Assembly (NCBI RefSeq): GCF_004365635.1
Contig: NZ_SOBH01000001.1
Coordinates: forward strand, 434,001 to 498,000
Length of the DNA stretch: 64,000 bases
Origin: Litoreibacter halocynthiae
Lineage (GTDB): Bacteria; Pseudomonadota; Alphaproteobacteria; Rhodobacterales; Rhodobacteraceae
Reading direction: 5' to 3'
Below are positions 44,014-53,609 of the stretch, piece after piece (position 1 is the first letter of the stretch; every line of letters starts with the position of its first letter). Both the position numbers and the translations under genes were made by a program. The notes beneath the pieces were generated by a model. That model ran no database searches. It worked only from the letters and a program-made list of their open reading frames with translations, and was not told the DNA's origin.

Positions 44014-45422
44014 ACGCAGCAGCTACAAAACTCCCCCTCGAGCTTGGGGCCATTCACTTCGTCGGCATCGGCGGCATCGGAATGTCCGGTATCGCCGAGG
44101 TGCTTCTGAACTTGGGCTATACGGTCCAAGGCTCCGACATGAAGACCTCCAAGATCACCGACCGGCTGGCAAAGCTGGGCGCCACGATCTTCGAAGGCCA
44201 AAGCGCCGAAAACCTTGAGAACGCCGACGTCGTCGTCATTTCCTCCGCCATTAAACCCGGCAATGCCGAGCTGGACGAAGCCCGCCTCAAAGGCCTGCCC
44301 GTCGTCCGCCGCGCCGAAATGCTGGCCGAGCTGATGCGCCTGAAATCCAACATCGCCGTCGCAGGCACCCACGGAAAGACCACGACGACCACCATGGTTG
44401 CGGCCCTGCTGGACGCAGGCGGCATCGACCCCACCGTCATCAACGGCGGCATCATCCACGCCTACGGCTCCAACGCCCGTGTAGGGCAGGGCGAGTGGAT
44501 GGTGGTCGAGGCCGACGAGAGCGACGGCACCTTCAACCGCCTCCCCGCCACCATCGGCATCGTCACCAATATCGACCCCGAGCATATGGAGCATTGGGGC
44601 GACTTCGACAAACTCCGCCAAGGCTTTCTCGACTTCGTCTCCAACATCCCGTTCTACGGCCTCGCCGTCTGCTGCACCGACCACCCCGAGGTGCAAACGC
44701 TGGTCGGCAAAATTACCGACCGCCGCGTCGTCACCTTCGGCTTCAACGCCCAAGCTGACGTCCGCGCGGTCAACCTGACCTACAAGGCAGGCGTCGCGCA
44801 TTTCGACATCGCGCTGCAAAACGACGGTATCGTGATCAAAGACTGCAGCTTGCCCATGCCCGGCGATCACAACGTCTCCAACGCGCTCTCCGCCGTGGCC
44901 GTCGCCCGCCACCTGGGCATGAAGGCCGACGAAATCAAAGAGGCGCTGGCCAGTTTCGGCGGCGTAAACCGCCGCTTCACCAAGGTGGGTGAGGTCGACG
45001 GCGTCACCATCATCGACGATTACGGCCACCACCCCGTGGAAATCGCCGCTGTCCTTAAGGCCGCCCGCCAGGCCACCGAAGGTCGCGTCATCGCCATCCA
45101 CCAGCCGCACCGCTACTCGCGGCTGCACTCGCTGTTCGATGACTTCTGTTCTTGCTTCAACGACGCCGACGTCGTCGGCATCGCCGATATCTTCGCCGCA
45201 GGCGAGGAGCCCATCGAGGGCGCCTCCCGCGACGATCTGGTCGCAGGCCTCCTGCGCCACGGCCACCGCCACGCCCGCGCCGTGATTGATGAAGACGACC
45301 TGTTGCGCCTCGTCCGCGAACAAGCCCGCGAAGGCGACATGGTGGTGCTTTTGGGCGCAGGCACGATCAGCGCTTGGGCCAACGCCCTTCCCGCGCGATT
45401 GGCTGGAAAAGGTGGGAAATGA
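44010..45422 (+). CDS. murC: UDP-MurNAc:L-alanine ligase
   Basis: A 470-residue Mur ligase that attaches the first amino acid of the stem peptide. [20 protein letters not shown] forms the N-terminal nucleotide-sugar domain, the P-loop [18 protein letters not shown] lies near residue 119, and [26 protein letters not shown] and [16 protein letters not shown] are diagnostic. The length is typical. It starts four bases before the end of murG and is followed by a small DUF2484 gene after 79 bp. Confidence 0.97.
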   Translation: MNAAATKLPLELGAIHFVGIGGIGMSGIAEVLLNLGYTVQGSDMKTSKITDRLAKLGATIFEGQSAENLENADVVVISSAIKPGNAELDEARLKGLPVVRRAEMLAELMRLKSNIAVAGTHGKTTTTTMVAALLDAGGIDPTVINGGIIHAYGSNARVGQGEWMVVEADESDGTFNRLPATIGIVTNIDPEHMEHWGDFDKLRQGFLDFVSNIPFYGLAVCCTDHPEVQTLVGKITDRRVVTFGFNAQADVRAVNLTYKAGVAHFDIALQNDGIVIKDCSLPMPGDHNVSNALSAVAVARHLGMKADEIKEALASFGGVNRRFTKVGEVDGVTIIDDYGHHPVEIAAVLKAARQATEGRVIAIHQPHRYSRLHSLFDDFCSCFNDADVVGIADIFAAGEEPIEGASRDDLVAGLLRHGHRHARAVIDEDDLLRLVREQAREGDMVVLLGAGTISAWANALPARLAGKGGK

Positions 45423-45501
45423 CTGACTTTCAACTTGAATGCCCTGGCGTCACTATAGGGCCAGTCGAGACGTGTTTTCTTAAAGGTTTGGCGGGGTTGG
45501 C

Positions 45502-45762
45502 ATGAACATTTCACTGGTAGCAGCCTTCATCTGGGTTATTGCGGCGAACGTGGCGGCAATGCTTCCCTCGAACGACAATCTGTGGCGCAGGGCTTACGCT
45601 CTGATCGCCATCGGCGTGCCATTGCTCGGCTGGGTCACATTTGAGAATGGCCCCCTGATCGGCTTGATCTGCCTTGCCGCAGGTGTCTCGCTCCTACGCT
45701 GGCCCGTCCGCTACCTCGGCCGCTGGATGCGCAGCAAAACAATCGGCGAACCTGCGGAGTAG
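45502..45762 (+). CDS. DUF2484 small membrane protein
   Basis: An 86-residue protein with two or three hydrophobic segments (LVAAFIWVIAANVAAMLP; YALIAIGVPLLGWVTF; IGLICLAAGVSLL) and a basic tail. A gene of this family commonly sits between murC and murB in Rhodobacterales, so it is a clade marker of the cluster and perhaps has a role in division or envelope growth. Nothing more specific is known to me. It is the last gene of the ftsW block, since the next gene is convergent. Confidence 0.8.
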   Translation: MNISLVAAFIWVIAANVAAMLPSNDNLWRRAYALIAIGVPLLGWVTFENGPLIGLICLAAGVSLLRWPVRYLGRWMRSKTIGEPAE

Positions 45763-45903
45763 GGCGGGGTTCACACCGCCGCGCGAGTCTGGGGTAGCTC
45801 AACTCTCCGTTTAGGAAATCTCTGCGTTCAAATGGCCCGCTTGAACCCGTCTTTACCGAAGCAGCACGCTGTTCAAGTTGTGGCTTTCTTTCCAACGAAA
45901 CGG

Positions 45904-46584
45904 CTATTTGAGTTCAACTGAGACTTCGTAAGTATCGGTGTTCCAACCACCGATTGCTCCGGTGACCTTCAAGAAAATCTTAGAGGTCGTTTGATCTTTC
46001 AACGGAAGATAAGCTACGCCAGAATTCGTCGAAATTCGACCAATCTCTTGCTCGCGCAAATCATATACCGTGACGGCGACACTGTTGCCGTTTACGTGCC
46101 GGAGTTTGATTTCATGTTGCGCAATATTGCCACTGTCAAAAGATACGCTGTACCAATCCACGTCGCGAGCTTGGTTCTTGAATCTTCCAGCCACAACTTG
46201 ACCAATTTGCAGCGGATCAGCATCACGAATGCCATCATTTGGCTCGGATTCTTCCAAGACCGCTATTTCAGATACCTGATTGGATTCCTCAGGCGCAACT
46301 GGCTCAGGCGCGTCCTTTGAGTCGCCTGCGACTGGCACAATGTCAACTTGGGTCGATACCGTTTGACGTTCTGGAACAAATAACGTGACTGACAAAAACG
46401 CCGCCCCAACCAAGAACACCAACAACCCTGCGGACGAGCTTTCGAATTTTAACCCAAACAGTTCAATTTTCGCCGCGCCCTCAGGTCTCGGACGCAGCAT
46501 CATATATAGCCCTGCAAACGCAAAAGCACCGCCAACCAACATCAGGGCGATCATTCTGGTCGCGCTTACAGCTTCAAATTCCAT
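45904..46584 (-). CDS. Membrane-anchored protein with PPC-like domain, antisense to dcw
   Basis: A 226-residue protein with two N-terminal hydrophobic segments (MIALMLVGGAFAFAGLYMML; SAGLLVFLVGAAFLSVTLFV), an acidic proline-containing linker, and a C-terminal beta domain. The domain begins ESEPNDGIRDADPLQIGQVV and continues AGRFKNQARDVDWYSVSF, the pattern of bacterial pre-peptidase C-terminal (PPC) domains. It is probably inner-membrane bound with the PPC-like part in the periplasm. The ATG at 46584 has an ideal AAGGAG site; an ATG eight codons earlier does not. It runs against the cluster between DUF2484 and murB. Function unknown. Confidence 0.72.
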   Translation of the reverse strand: MEFEAVSATRMIALMLVGGAFAFAGLYMMLRPRPEGAAKIELFGLKFESSSAGLLVFLVGAAFLSVTLFVPERQTVSTQVDIVPVAGDSKDAPEPVAPEESNQVSEIAVLEESEPNDGIRDADPLQIGQVVAGRFKNQARDVDWYSVSFDSGNIAQHEIKLRHVNGNSVAVTVYDLREQEIGRISTNSGVAYLPLKDQTTSKIFLKVTGAIGGWNTDTYEVSVELK

Positions 46585-46934
46585 GCCAAGCTCCTTCGCA
46601 GCCAGCATAACACGCCCGACACATCTGTCACCTTGGCGCGAATGAAGCCGCAGACTGACGGTGATTGAGTCGCGTCTTCATGCAAAAGGTGCAGTTGAAA
46701 AACGGCCCTTGGCTTGCGATAGGGGGCAGGCGACTTAGTCCCACATTACCATCCATCGGTTTAAATTCCCCATTGTCCCTACCGCGCATAGGCCACGCCC
46801 GAACTGTGCTTTAAGGACAAATCTGCGGTCGACCCGATGCCCGACATAAGTCCGACGCTTTGCCGACGCTTTGCAGACTGCCATTTTGGCCTTTCCTCTT
46901 GCCCATTTGCCGGCGTTTCCCTAGCACGGAATCC
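46585..46934. other. Divergent promoter region before murB
   Basis: A 350-bp gap between the antisense PPC-like gene and murB. It must hold the promoter for the murB-ddl-ftsQ-ftsA block because transcription from upstream would meet an opposing gene. I see one short tandem repeat, CCGACGCTTTG twice in a row at 46852-46873, and no convincing promoter, dyad or small gene. Confidence 0.4.
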
Positions 46935-47852
46935 ATGACCAATTTCCCCACCCCTCGCGGCACGCTGACGCCGGATCGCCCCCTCGCGGACCTCACATGG
47001 CTGCGCGTCGGCGGCCCCGCCATGGCGCTATTCCAGCCCGCAGACCACGACGATCTGGCCACCTTCCTGCGTGACCTAGACCCGTCCATTCCCGTCTTTC
47101 CCATGGGCGTCGGCTCCAACCTGATCGTGCGCGACGGCGGGCTTGACGCCGTGGTGATCCGCCTCGGGCGCGGCTTCAACGGCATCACATTCGACGGCAC
47201 GCGCGTGATCTGCGGCCCGGCCGCGCTGGACGCCCACGTTGCCCGCAAGGCCGCCGATCAGGGGCTTGATCTGACCTTCCTGCGCACCATTCCGGGCGCC
47301 ATCGGCGGCGCGGTCCGGATGAACGCAGGCTGCTATGGCTCTTATATTGCTGATGTTTTTGTCGAAGCGACCGCCATTACCCGCAACGGCGAAACGATCA
47401 CCCTGACAGCAGACGACCTCAACTTCGCCTACCGCTCCTCCGACCTGCCCGACGGTATGGTGATCACCGAGGTGACGCTGGAGGCCCCGAAAGGCGACTC
47501 CGACACATTGCACCAACGCATGACCGACCAGCTAGCCAAGCGCGACGCGACCCAACCCACCAAGGACCGCACCGCTGGCAGCACCTTTCGTAACCCCGCC
47601 GGATTTTCCTCGACAGGTCGCGACGACGACACCCACGAGCTCAAAGCATGGAAGGTCATAGACGAGGCGGGCCTGCGCGGCCAAACCCTTGGCGGCGCTC
47701 AGATGAGCGAGAAGCATCCCAACTTCCTGATCAACACAGGGGGCGCCACAGCAGCAGAGTTGGAAGATTTGGGCGAGCTGGTGCGGAAAAGGGTTCTCAA
47801 ACACAGTGGAATAGAGCTACAATGGGAGGTGCTTCGGGTAGGTAAACGCTAA
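46935..47852 (+). CDS. murB: UDP-N-acetylenolpyruvoylglucosamine reductase
   Basis: A 305-residue FAD enzyme that reduces the enolpyruvyl group to give UDP-MurNAc. FAD-binding segments are [15 protein letters not shown] and [19 protein letters not shown]. The catalytic serine lies in [11 protein letters not shown], and [20 protein letters not shown] matches the type I C-terminal region. The ATG at 46935 gives the conserved start at [20 protein letters not shown]; a longer frame adds 25 atypical residues and is rejected. Confidence 0.96.
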   Translation: MTNFPTPRGTLTPDRPLADLTWLRVGGPAMALFQPADHDDLATFLRDLDPSIPVFPMGVGSNLIVRDGGLDAVVIRLGRGFNGITFDGTRVICGPAALDAHVARKAADQGLDLTFLRTIPGAIGGAVRMNAGCYGSYIADVFVEATAITRNGETITLTADDLNFAYRSSDLPDGMVITEVTLEAPKGDSDTLHQRMTDQLAKRDATQPTKDRTAGSTFRNPAGFSSTGRDDDTHELKAWKVIDEAGLRGQTLGGAQMSEKHPNFLINTGGATAAELEDLGELVRKRVLKHSGIELQWEVLRVGKR

Positions 47853-47935
47853 CCTGAGCAGGGACTAACCAAATATAGGGGTCACAAAGGCCCCATACAC
47901 AAAATAAGCCCCAAAAAGGGGCATTTGAGGCGGAT

Positions 47936-48850
47936 ATGTCGAGCAGGACAATTCGCAAAGTGGTGGTACTGATGGGCGGCCCCTCCGTAGAGCGGGAGGT
48001 TTCGCTGTCATCCGGGCGCGATTGCGCCACCGCGTTGCGCGAGGCGGGCTATGAGGTGACAGAGCTGGACGCAGGTCCGGATCTGGCTGCACGCCTGTCT
48101 GATCTCCAACCCGATGTGGTTTTCAATGCGCTCCACGGTCGCTGGGGCGAAGACGGTTGCGTCCAAGGCCTGCTCGAATGGATGCGTATTCCCTACACCC
48201 ATTCCGGCGTGCTGGCCTCGGCCACCGCCATGGACAAAGAGCGCACCAAGCAGATTTACCGCGAGGCAGGCTTACCCGTTGTCTATAGCGTGCTGGCCTC
48301 CAAGGCCGACGTGATGTCCGCGCATGTGTTGCCCGCGCCTTACGTGGTGAAGCCTTATAACGAAGGTTCCTCCGTTGGCGTCTATCTGGTCAAAGAGGGG
48401 GCCAACAGCCCGCCGAAACTCTCCGACGATATGCCCGACACCGTGATGGTCGAGGCCTTCGCGCCCGGTCGCGAATTGACAACCTCTGTGGTTGGTGGCC
48501 GCGCCTTGATCGTGACCGATATCCTGACGGATGGATGGTACGACTACGAAGCGAAATACGCCGAAGGCGGCTCGCGCCATGTGGTTCCCGCCAACATCCC
48601 CGAAGAAATCACCGCACTTTGCATGGACTATGCCTTGCGCGCCCACAACGTGCTGGGCTGCCGCGGCGTGAGCCGCACCGACTTTCGTTGGGACGAAAGC
48701 AAAGGGGTCGCCGGTCTGATCCTGCTGGAAACCAACACCCAGCCTGGTATGACGCCGACATCGCTGACGCCCGAACAGGCGCTGAAAACCGGAATGTCCA
48801 TGGCCGAGCTGTGCAAATGGATGGTGGAGGACGCCTCATGCGATCGTTGA
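47936..48850 (+). CDS. ddl: D-alanine--D-alanine ligase
   Basis: A 304-residue ATP-grasp enzyme that makes the D-Ala-D-Ala dipeptide used by MurF. LMGGPSVEREVSLSSG carries the catalytic glutamate, FNALHGRWGEDGCVQGLLE and YTHSGVLASATAMDKERTK follow, and VKPYNEGSSVGVYLV and LLETNTQPGMTPTSLTPEQA bind ATP, metal and substrate. The 83-bp gap after murB holds small GC hairpins (one at 47908-47922 with a five-A loop) but no convincing terminator. Its end overlaps ftsQ by 13 bases. Confidence 0.97.
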   Translation: MSSRTIRKVVVLMGGPSVEREVSLSSGRDCATALREAGYEVTELDAGPDLAARLSDLQPDVVFNALHGRWGEDGCVQGLLEWMRIPYTHSGVLASATAMDKERTKQIYREAGLPVVYSVLASKADVMSAHVLPAPYVVKPYNEGSSVGVYLVKEGANSPPKLSDDMPDTVMVEAFAPGRELTTSVVGGRALIVTDILTDGWYDYEAKYAEGGSRHVVPANIPEEITALCMDYALRAHNVLGCRGVSRTDFRWDESKGVAGLILLETNTQPGMTPTSLTPEQALKTGMSMAELCKWMVEDASCDR

Positions 48851-49725
48851 ACCCGCTGTCCAAAAAGCACGCGAACAGCGATCCGGCCCCAAGCCGCTGG
48901 TCCTATCGCATGGAACGCCTGTGGCTGACGCCGTCCTTCCGCAAAATCGTGCGCGTCGGAATGCCTTCGTTCTTGGTTGTGGCATCCCTTGGCCTCTATT
49001 TCTCTGATGCGAAGCGTCAGCAGGCGATCACCGACAAATACACTGAAATCCGTCGCTCCGTTGAGGAGCGTCCCGAGTTCATGGTCAAACTGATGGCCAT
49101 CGACGGCGCGTCGGCTGGTCTCAACAGCGCGATCCGCGAAGTCATGCCGGTGGACCTGCCGCTGTCCAGTTTTGATCTTGATCTTGAAGCCATGCGCAAA
49201 CAGGTCGAAAGCCTTGATGCCGTCAAGCGCGTAGATGTGCGCGTGCGGGCAGGGGGCCTGTTGCAGATCAATGTGGAAGAGCGCGTGCCAGCTGTCGTCT
49301 GGCGTGGGTCGGACGGGTTGGAACTGCTCGACATCGGTGGCCACCGCGTATCCGCGTTGCAAAGCCGCGCCGCGCGTCCTGACCTGCCATTGATTGCGGG
49401 CGAGGGCGCGAACACAGCCGTCGCCGAAGCGCTTGCCTTGCTCGAAACCGCCGCCCCGATCCGCGACCGTGTGATCGGTGTCGTGCGCATTTCCGAGCGT
49501 CGCTGGGATCTGGTCCTCGACCGTGCGCAGCGTATCATGCTGCCACCCAAGCAGCCCGAGCTTGCCCTTGATCGCGTGCTGGCGTTGAACGAGGCGCAAG
49601 ACCTGCTCAAGCGCGACGTGACCCATATCGACATCCGCAACCCCGACCGTCCGACACTGCGTATGACCTCTGACGCGCTTGCCTCCATGCGCGAAATGCA
49701 GGGCATCAAAGTGAACAACAACTGA
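48838..49725 (+). CDS. ftsQ: Cell division protein FtsQ
   Basis: A 295-residue bitopic division protein: a basic cytoplasmic head, one membrane segment (VGMPSFLVVASLGLYFSD, about residues 41-58), and a periplasmic POTRA plus beta domain (LDLEAMRKQVESLDAVKRVD; LLQINVEERVPAVVWRG). It connects FtsL/FtsB to the divisome. The ATG at 48838 overlaps the end of ddl in another frame. The longer open frame upstream is a shadow of ddl. Confidence 0.94.
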   Translation: MRSLNPLSKKHANSDPAPSRWSYRMERLWLTPSFRKIVRVGMPSFLVVASLGLYFSDAKRQQAITDKYTEIRRSVEERPEFMVKLMAIDGASAGLNSAIREVMPVDLPLSSFDLDLEAMRKQVESLDAVKRVDVRVRAGGLLQINVEERVPAVVWRGSDGLELLDIGGHRVSALQSRAARPDLPLIAGEGANTAVAEALALLETAAPIRDRVIGVVRISERRWDLVLDRAQRIMLPPKQPELALDRVLALNEAQDLLKRDVTHIDIRNPDRPTLRMTSDALASMREMQGIKVNNN

Positions 49726-49745
49726 TAACGAGAGACAAACGTCCC

Positions 49746-51080
49746 ATGACCGATCTTTATCAATCTCAACGCGCCATGAGAAACAAGCGTCAAGCTGCCA
49801 TGCAGCGGGGCGTGATCGCCGTGCTGGATGTGGGCTCCTCCAAGATCGCCTGTCTGGTTCTGCGTTTTGACGGCCCTGACAGTTTCCGCGACAGCGACGG
49901 CATCGGCTCCATGGCGGGGCAGTCCTCTTTCCGCGTCATCGGGGCGGCGACCACCCGGTCGCGGGGTGTGCGGTTTGGCGAAATCGATGCCATGCACGAA
50001 ACCGAACGCGCCATTCGCACCGCCGTGCAAGCAGCACAAAAGATGGCAGGCGTTCGGGTCGACCACGTCATCGCGTGTTTTGCAGGGGCCAAGCCCCGCT
50101 CTTACGGTCTGGCAGGTAGCGTTGATCTGCATGACGGCGCCGTCAGCGACAATTGTATCGCCCGCGTTCTGTCGTCCTGCGACATTCCCGATTACGGCGA
50201 GAACCGCGAAATCCTGCACGCCCAACCGGTGAACTTCGCCGTCGACCACCGGTCCGGCCTTGGTGATCCACGCGGGCAGGCGGGCAATGCGCTGTCCGTC
50301 GACATGCACATGCTGTCGGTCGATCGCGCCCCCATCGAAAATCTGCTCTATTGTATAAAGCGCTGCGATCTGGAACTGGCGGGCATCGCGTCTTCCAGCT
50401 ACGCCGCCGGTATTTCTTCGCTGGTCGAGGACGAGCAGGAACTTGGCGCGGCCTGTATCGATCTCGGCGGCGGCTCCACGGGGATTTCGATCTTCATCAA
50501 GAAGCACATGATCTACGCTGACACCGTGCGCATGGGTGGCGATCACGTAACCTCCGACATCTCCCAAGGTTTGCAGGTTCCCATGCCGACAGCCGAGCGG
50601 ATTAAGACGTTCTACGGCGGGGTGCAGGCCACTGGTATGGATGACCGCGACATGATCGACCTCAGCTCTGATACCGGAGATTGGGAGCATGACCGCCGCA
50701 CCGTCAGCCGCGCCGAGGTGATCGGCGTCATGCGTCCACGCATGGAGGAAATTCTGGAAGAGGTCCGCGTCCGTCTCGACGCCGCAGGGTTCGAGCATTT
50801 GCCAAGCCAGCGCATCGTGCTGACCGGCGGCGCGTCCCAGCTTCCGGGCCTCGACGGCTTGGCATCGCGCATCCTTGGCCAACAGGTTCGCCTTGGTCGC
50901 CCGCTTCGGGTTCAGGGGCTGCCCCAATCGGTCACTGGACCGGGATTTGCCTCCGCCGTTGGCACATGTCTCTTCGCAGCGCATCCGCAAGACGAATGGT
51001 GGGATTTCGACATTCCGGTGGAAGGCTATCCCGCCCGCTCGCTGAAGCGCGCGGTGAAGTGGTTCAAGGACAACTGGTAA
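49746..51080 (+). CDS. ftsA: Cell division protein FtsA
   Basis: A 444-residue actin-like ATPase that anchors the Z-ring to the membrane and recruits later division proteins. IAVLDVGSSKIACLVLRF is the phosphate-1 loop, GAACIDLGGGSTGISIFI the phosphate-2 loop, and IVLTGGASQLPGLDGLA the adenosine-binding part. The SHS2 (1C) domain lies between about residues 100 and 190. The protein ends in an amphipathic membrane-targeting helix (RSLKRAVKWFKDNW). The length is normal for this group. It is followed at once by a small secreted-protein gene. Confidence 0.96.
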   Translation: MTDLYQSQRAMRNKRQAAMQRGVIAVLDVGSSKIACLVLRFDGPDSFRDSDGIGSMAGQSSFRVIGAATTRSRGVRFGEIDAMHETERAIRTAVQAAQKMAGVRVDHVIACFAGAKPRSYGLAGSVDLHDGAVSDNCIARVLSSCDIPDYGENREILHAQPVNFAVDHRSGLGDPRGQAGNALSVDMHMLSVDRAPIENLLYCIKRCDLELAGIASSSYAAGISSLVEDEQELGAACIDLGGGSTGISIFIKKHMIYADTVRMGGDHVTSDISQGLQVPMPTAERIKTFYGGVQATGMDDRDMIDLSSDTGDWEHDRRTVSRAEVIGVMRPRMEEILEEVRVRLDAAGFEHLPSQRIVLTGGASQLPGLDGLASRILGQQVRLGRPLRVQGLPQSVTGPGFASAVGTCLFAAHPQDEWWDFDIPVEGYPARSLKRAVKWFKDNW

Positions 51081-51089
51081 TCCGTCGAG

Positions 51090-51389
51090 ATGCTCCGGCT
51101 CGCCGTCGCACTTATATTGTCAGGGACACCCGCATCAGCTGACGCGTGGGGCGATAAGAAGTGTGAGCTTTACCGCGCAGCGTTCGAAGATGCGCGGGTG
51201 ATGCTCGGCTCCGACGGGATAAGCGACAGCTTCACCGACGGGAACGCACGGTTCATCGCAAGTGGCTGCACCGAGCAAATTCGCCTTTGTCCGCAATCGG
51301 TCAAAGAATTGGAACTGGCCGATATGCTCACCGTCATGACCATGAGCGAGGGGATGGCCAGCACCTTCGTGCCTTTTGGTTGCCCGTAA
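51090..51389 (+). CDS. Small secreted four-cysteine protein between ftsA and ftsZ
   Basis: A 99-residue protein with a short signal peptide (LRLAVALILSGTPASADA) and a mature part of about 80 residues with four cysteines (KKCELY, SGCTEQ, RLCPQS, FGCP) that could make two disulfide bonds. It is probably periplasmic. I do not recognise the family. It starts 9 bp after the ftsA stop in the same direction, so it is likely on the ftsA transcript, though its ribosome-binding site is weak. A gene here is not part of the standard cluster. Coding status is likely but not certain. Confidence 0.6.
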   Translation: MLRLAVALILSGTPASADAWGDKKCELYRAAFEDARVMLGSDGISDSFTDGNARFIASGCTEQIRLCPQSVKELELADMLTVMTMSEGMASTFVPFGCP

Positions 51390-51774
51390 ATTCCGACAAG
51401 ACAGATCGCTTCTGCTGGTGACAGGCGCATCACGATTTGATAGCCTGAATGCAGTGCCCAATAGAGGCAGACCATAGGCCGAGCAGTTGGCCCCCAGAAC
51501 CCGAGACTGATTCCATGCAAATAGCTTGCGCATGGAGTGTTCTTGCTTTGTCTTGTGTCTGCGGTCTCGGTTTCCGCGAGATATAGCCAACTAAGCGAAA
51601 TGCTGCCGAAAATGGACCGGAAATTGCCATATTTTGTGGCAAAATTGCCTTTTTCACGTGACCTATGGTGAGAGTGTCGATAGGATTTGCCGAAACGGGG
51701 CATAACCATAAGGGCCGCAATGGCTCATTCGTGAAAAGTACATACACCTTTATTCTAAGCGGGCGGACCAGCAC
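51390..51774. promoter_or_regulatory. ftsZ upstream region with TTGCCA dyad
   Basis: A 385-bp gap that should hold the main ftsZ promoter. A perfect dyad TTGCCA, 7 bp, TGGCAA lies at 51624-51642, with a further TTGCC at 51645-51649 followed by five T, so one part can also fold as a weak hairpin. ATAACCAT at 51702-51709 matches seven of eight bases of a CtrA half-site (TTAACCAT), CtrA being a known regulator of division genes in this class. Neither assignment is tested. I see no gene here. Confidence 0.4.
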
Positions 51775-53361
51775 ATGACACTTAATCTTCGGATGCCAGA
51801 ACAAGCAGATCTCAAACCACGCATCACCGTATTCGGTGTCGGCGGGGCAGGCGGTAACGCCGTGAATAACATGATCGAGAAAGAGCTTGATGGTGTCGAG
51901 TTCGTGGTCGCCAACACCGACGCGCAAGCCCTGCAACAAGGCAAGGCCCCCGCGAAGATCCAGATGGGTGTGAAAGTTACTGAAGGTCTGGGCGCAGGCG
52001 CGCGCCCCTCGGTCGGTGCCGCCGCCGCCGAAGAGACCATCGAAGAAATCGTCGACCACCTTGCAGGCGCTCACATGTGCTTCATCACCGCCGGTATGGG
52101 CGGTGGCACGGGGACGGGCGCTGCGCCGATCATCGCACAAGCAGCCCGCGAGCTTGGCGTTCTGACCGTTGGCGTCGTCACCAAGCCGTTCCAGTTCGAG
52201 GGCGGCAAGCGCATGAAGCAAGCTGAAGAAGGCGTTGAAGCCCTTCAGAAAGTTGTCGACACGCTTATCATCATTCCAAACCAGAACCTGTTCCGTCTCG
52301 CCAACGAGAAAACGACCTTCACCGAGGCGTTCTCCATGGCCGATGACGTGCTGTACCAAGGTGTCAAAGGCGTCACCGATCTGATGGTGCGTCCTGGCCT
52401 GATCAACCTCGACTTCGCCGACGTGCGCGCCGTGATGGACGAGATGGGCAAAGCCATGATGGGCACCGGCGAGGCAGAGGGCGAAGATCGCGCCGTTCAA
52501 GCCGCCGAGAAAGCCATCGCCAACCCGCTGCTGGACGAAATATCGCTCCGCGGTGCCAAAGGTGTGCTGATCAACATCACCGGCGGTCACGACCTGACTT
52601 TGTTCGAACTGGACGAAGCCGCGAACCGTATCCGCGAGGAAGTGGACCCAGAGGCGAACATCATCGTCGGCTCCACGCTGGACACCACTATGGACGGCAA
52701 AATGCGCGTCTCCGTCGTGGCGACAGGTATCGAAGCCTCCGAAGAATTGCTGTCCCACCCAGTTGCGCGCCGCTCTTTGGCGGCACCGCTGACTTTGGAT
52801 CGCGCCGAACCTGCCCCGCAGCCAATGCCGGAAACTGAAGTTGCAGCGGCCCCTGCCGCACCATCCTATCAGCAGACCGCCACCGAAGCGCCAGAGCCTT
52901 CCTTGTTCGAAGAGATCGAGCAGGACGACACGGAAACCGAAGATGGTCTGCCTCAGCCGGTCTATACACCTGCACCGCAGCCAGCCTTCCAGCCCGTTGC
53001 CGAAGCAGAGCCAGCACAACCGGTGTTCCAATCGCGCCAACAGCCGGGCACACCAACACCGGAAGCAATGCAGCGTTTGCGCGCCGCCGTCGGTCGCAAC
53101 CCCGGTCACGACCATCAGCAGAACCAACAGCACCAGCCCGAAGTTGCAGAAACGCATGCGGAGAAGCCACGCTTCGGGATCAATTCGCTGATCGGTCGCA
53201 TGACGGGTGCTGCGGAAGGCGAAGGACACCACGGCTCCGCGCCACAGCGTCAGCAGCCACAATTGTCGCAAGCTCCGGCGTCTCAGCCGCAGCAAGCCAA
53301 GGCCGATCCAGAGCAGGAAAAGATCGAAATTCCTGCCTTCCTGCGCCGTCAGGCCAACTAA
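51775..53361 (+). CDS. ftsZ: Cell division GTPase FtsZ
   Basis: A 528-residue tubulin homologue that forms the Z-ring. The tubulin signature is [15 protein letters not shown], the N-terminal GTP site [15 protein letters not shown], and the T7 catalytic loop [15 protein letters not shown]. After the globular core (about residue 325) comes a long disordered linker of about 190 residues rich in Pro, Gln and Ala, ending in the conserved peptide [11 protein letters not shown] that binds FtsA. The long linker is typical of alphaproteobacteria. The region upstream and the terminator downstream suggest its own transcript. Confidence 0.98.
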   Translation: MTLNLRMPEQADLKPRITVFGVGGAGGNAVNNMIEKELDGVEFVVANTDAQALQQGKAPAKIQMGVKVTEGLGAGARPSVGAAAAEETIEEIVDHLAGAHMCFITAGMGGGTGTGAAPIIAQAARELGVLTVGVVTKPFQFEGGKRMKQAEEGVEALQKVVDTLIIIPNQNLFRLANEKTTFTEAFSMADDVLYQGVKGVTDLMVRPGLINLDFADVRAVMDEMGKAMMGTGEAEGEDRAVQAAEKAIANPLLDEISLRGAKGVLINITGGHDLTLFELDEAANRIREEVDPEANIIVGSTLDTTMDGKMRVSVVATGIEASEELLSHPVARRSLAAPLTLDRAEPAPQPMPETEVAAAPAAPSYQQTATEAPEPSLFEEIEQDDTETEDGLPQPVYTPAPQPAFQPVAEAEPAQPVFQSRQQPGTPTPEAMQRLRAAVGRNPGHDHQQNQQHQPEVAETHAEKPRFGINSLIGRMTGAAEGEGHHGSAPQRQQPQLSQAPASQPQQAKADPEQEKIEIPAFLRRQAN

Positions 53362-53386
53362 AACAAACGTTGTAACGCAACGTCAA

Positions 53387-53419
53387 AAGGCCGGGCTCTG
53401 CCCGGCCTTCATTGTTTTT
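53387..53419 (+). terminator. Intrinsic terminator after ftsZ
   Basis: A perfect 10-bp stem (AAGGCCGGGC with its complement) with a three-base loop is followed by CATTGTTTTT. It lies 26 bp after the ftsZ stop and separates ftsZ from lpxC. Confidence 0.88.
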
Positions 53420-53609
53420 ACCTTTATATTTCAACACACTTGCCGCGTTGCAGCGAAATATGACAGTTATGTTGCAAACGGTCATAAAGAGTGAGTTGTG
53501 ACACGCCCTCCAACCCCATATTTTACACTCAACCCGGACAGACCAATGCGTCTTGATGGATTGAGCAGAAACAACGAAGCCCAAGTAACGGCTTTATCGG
53601 GGGCCTTGC

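Noticed and set aside
43902-45323. Long open frame (473 codons) on the minus strand
   Set aside because: It mirrors murC and the end of murG, is Gly/Asp/Val-rich without motifs, and is explained by high third-position GC in the real genes.
49017-50990. Long open frame (657 codons) on the minus strand
   Set aside because: It lies opposite ftsQ and ftsA, its product is full of Arg, His and Ala runs with no domain, and it is a codon-bias shadow of real genes.
51430-53295. Long open frame (621 codons) on the minus strand
   Set aside because: It is antisense to ftsZ, compositionally odd, and without recognisable domains. FtsZ is certain on the plus strand.
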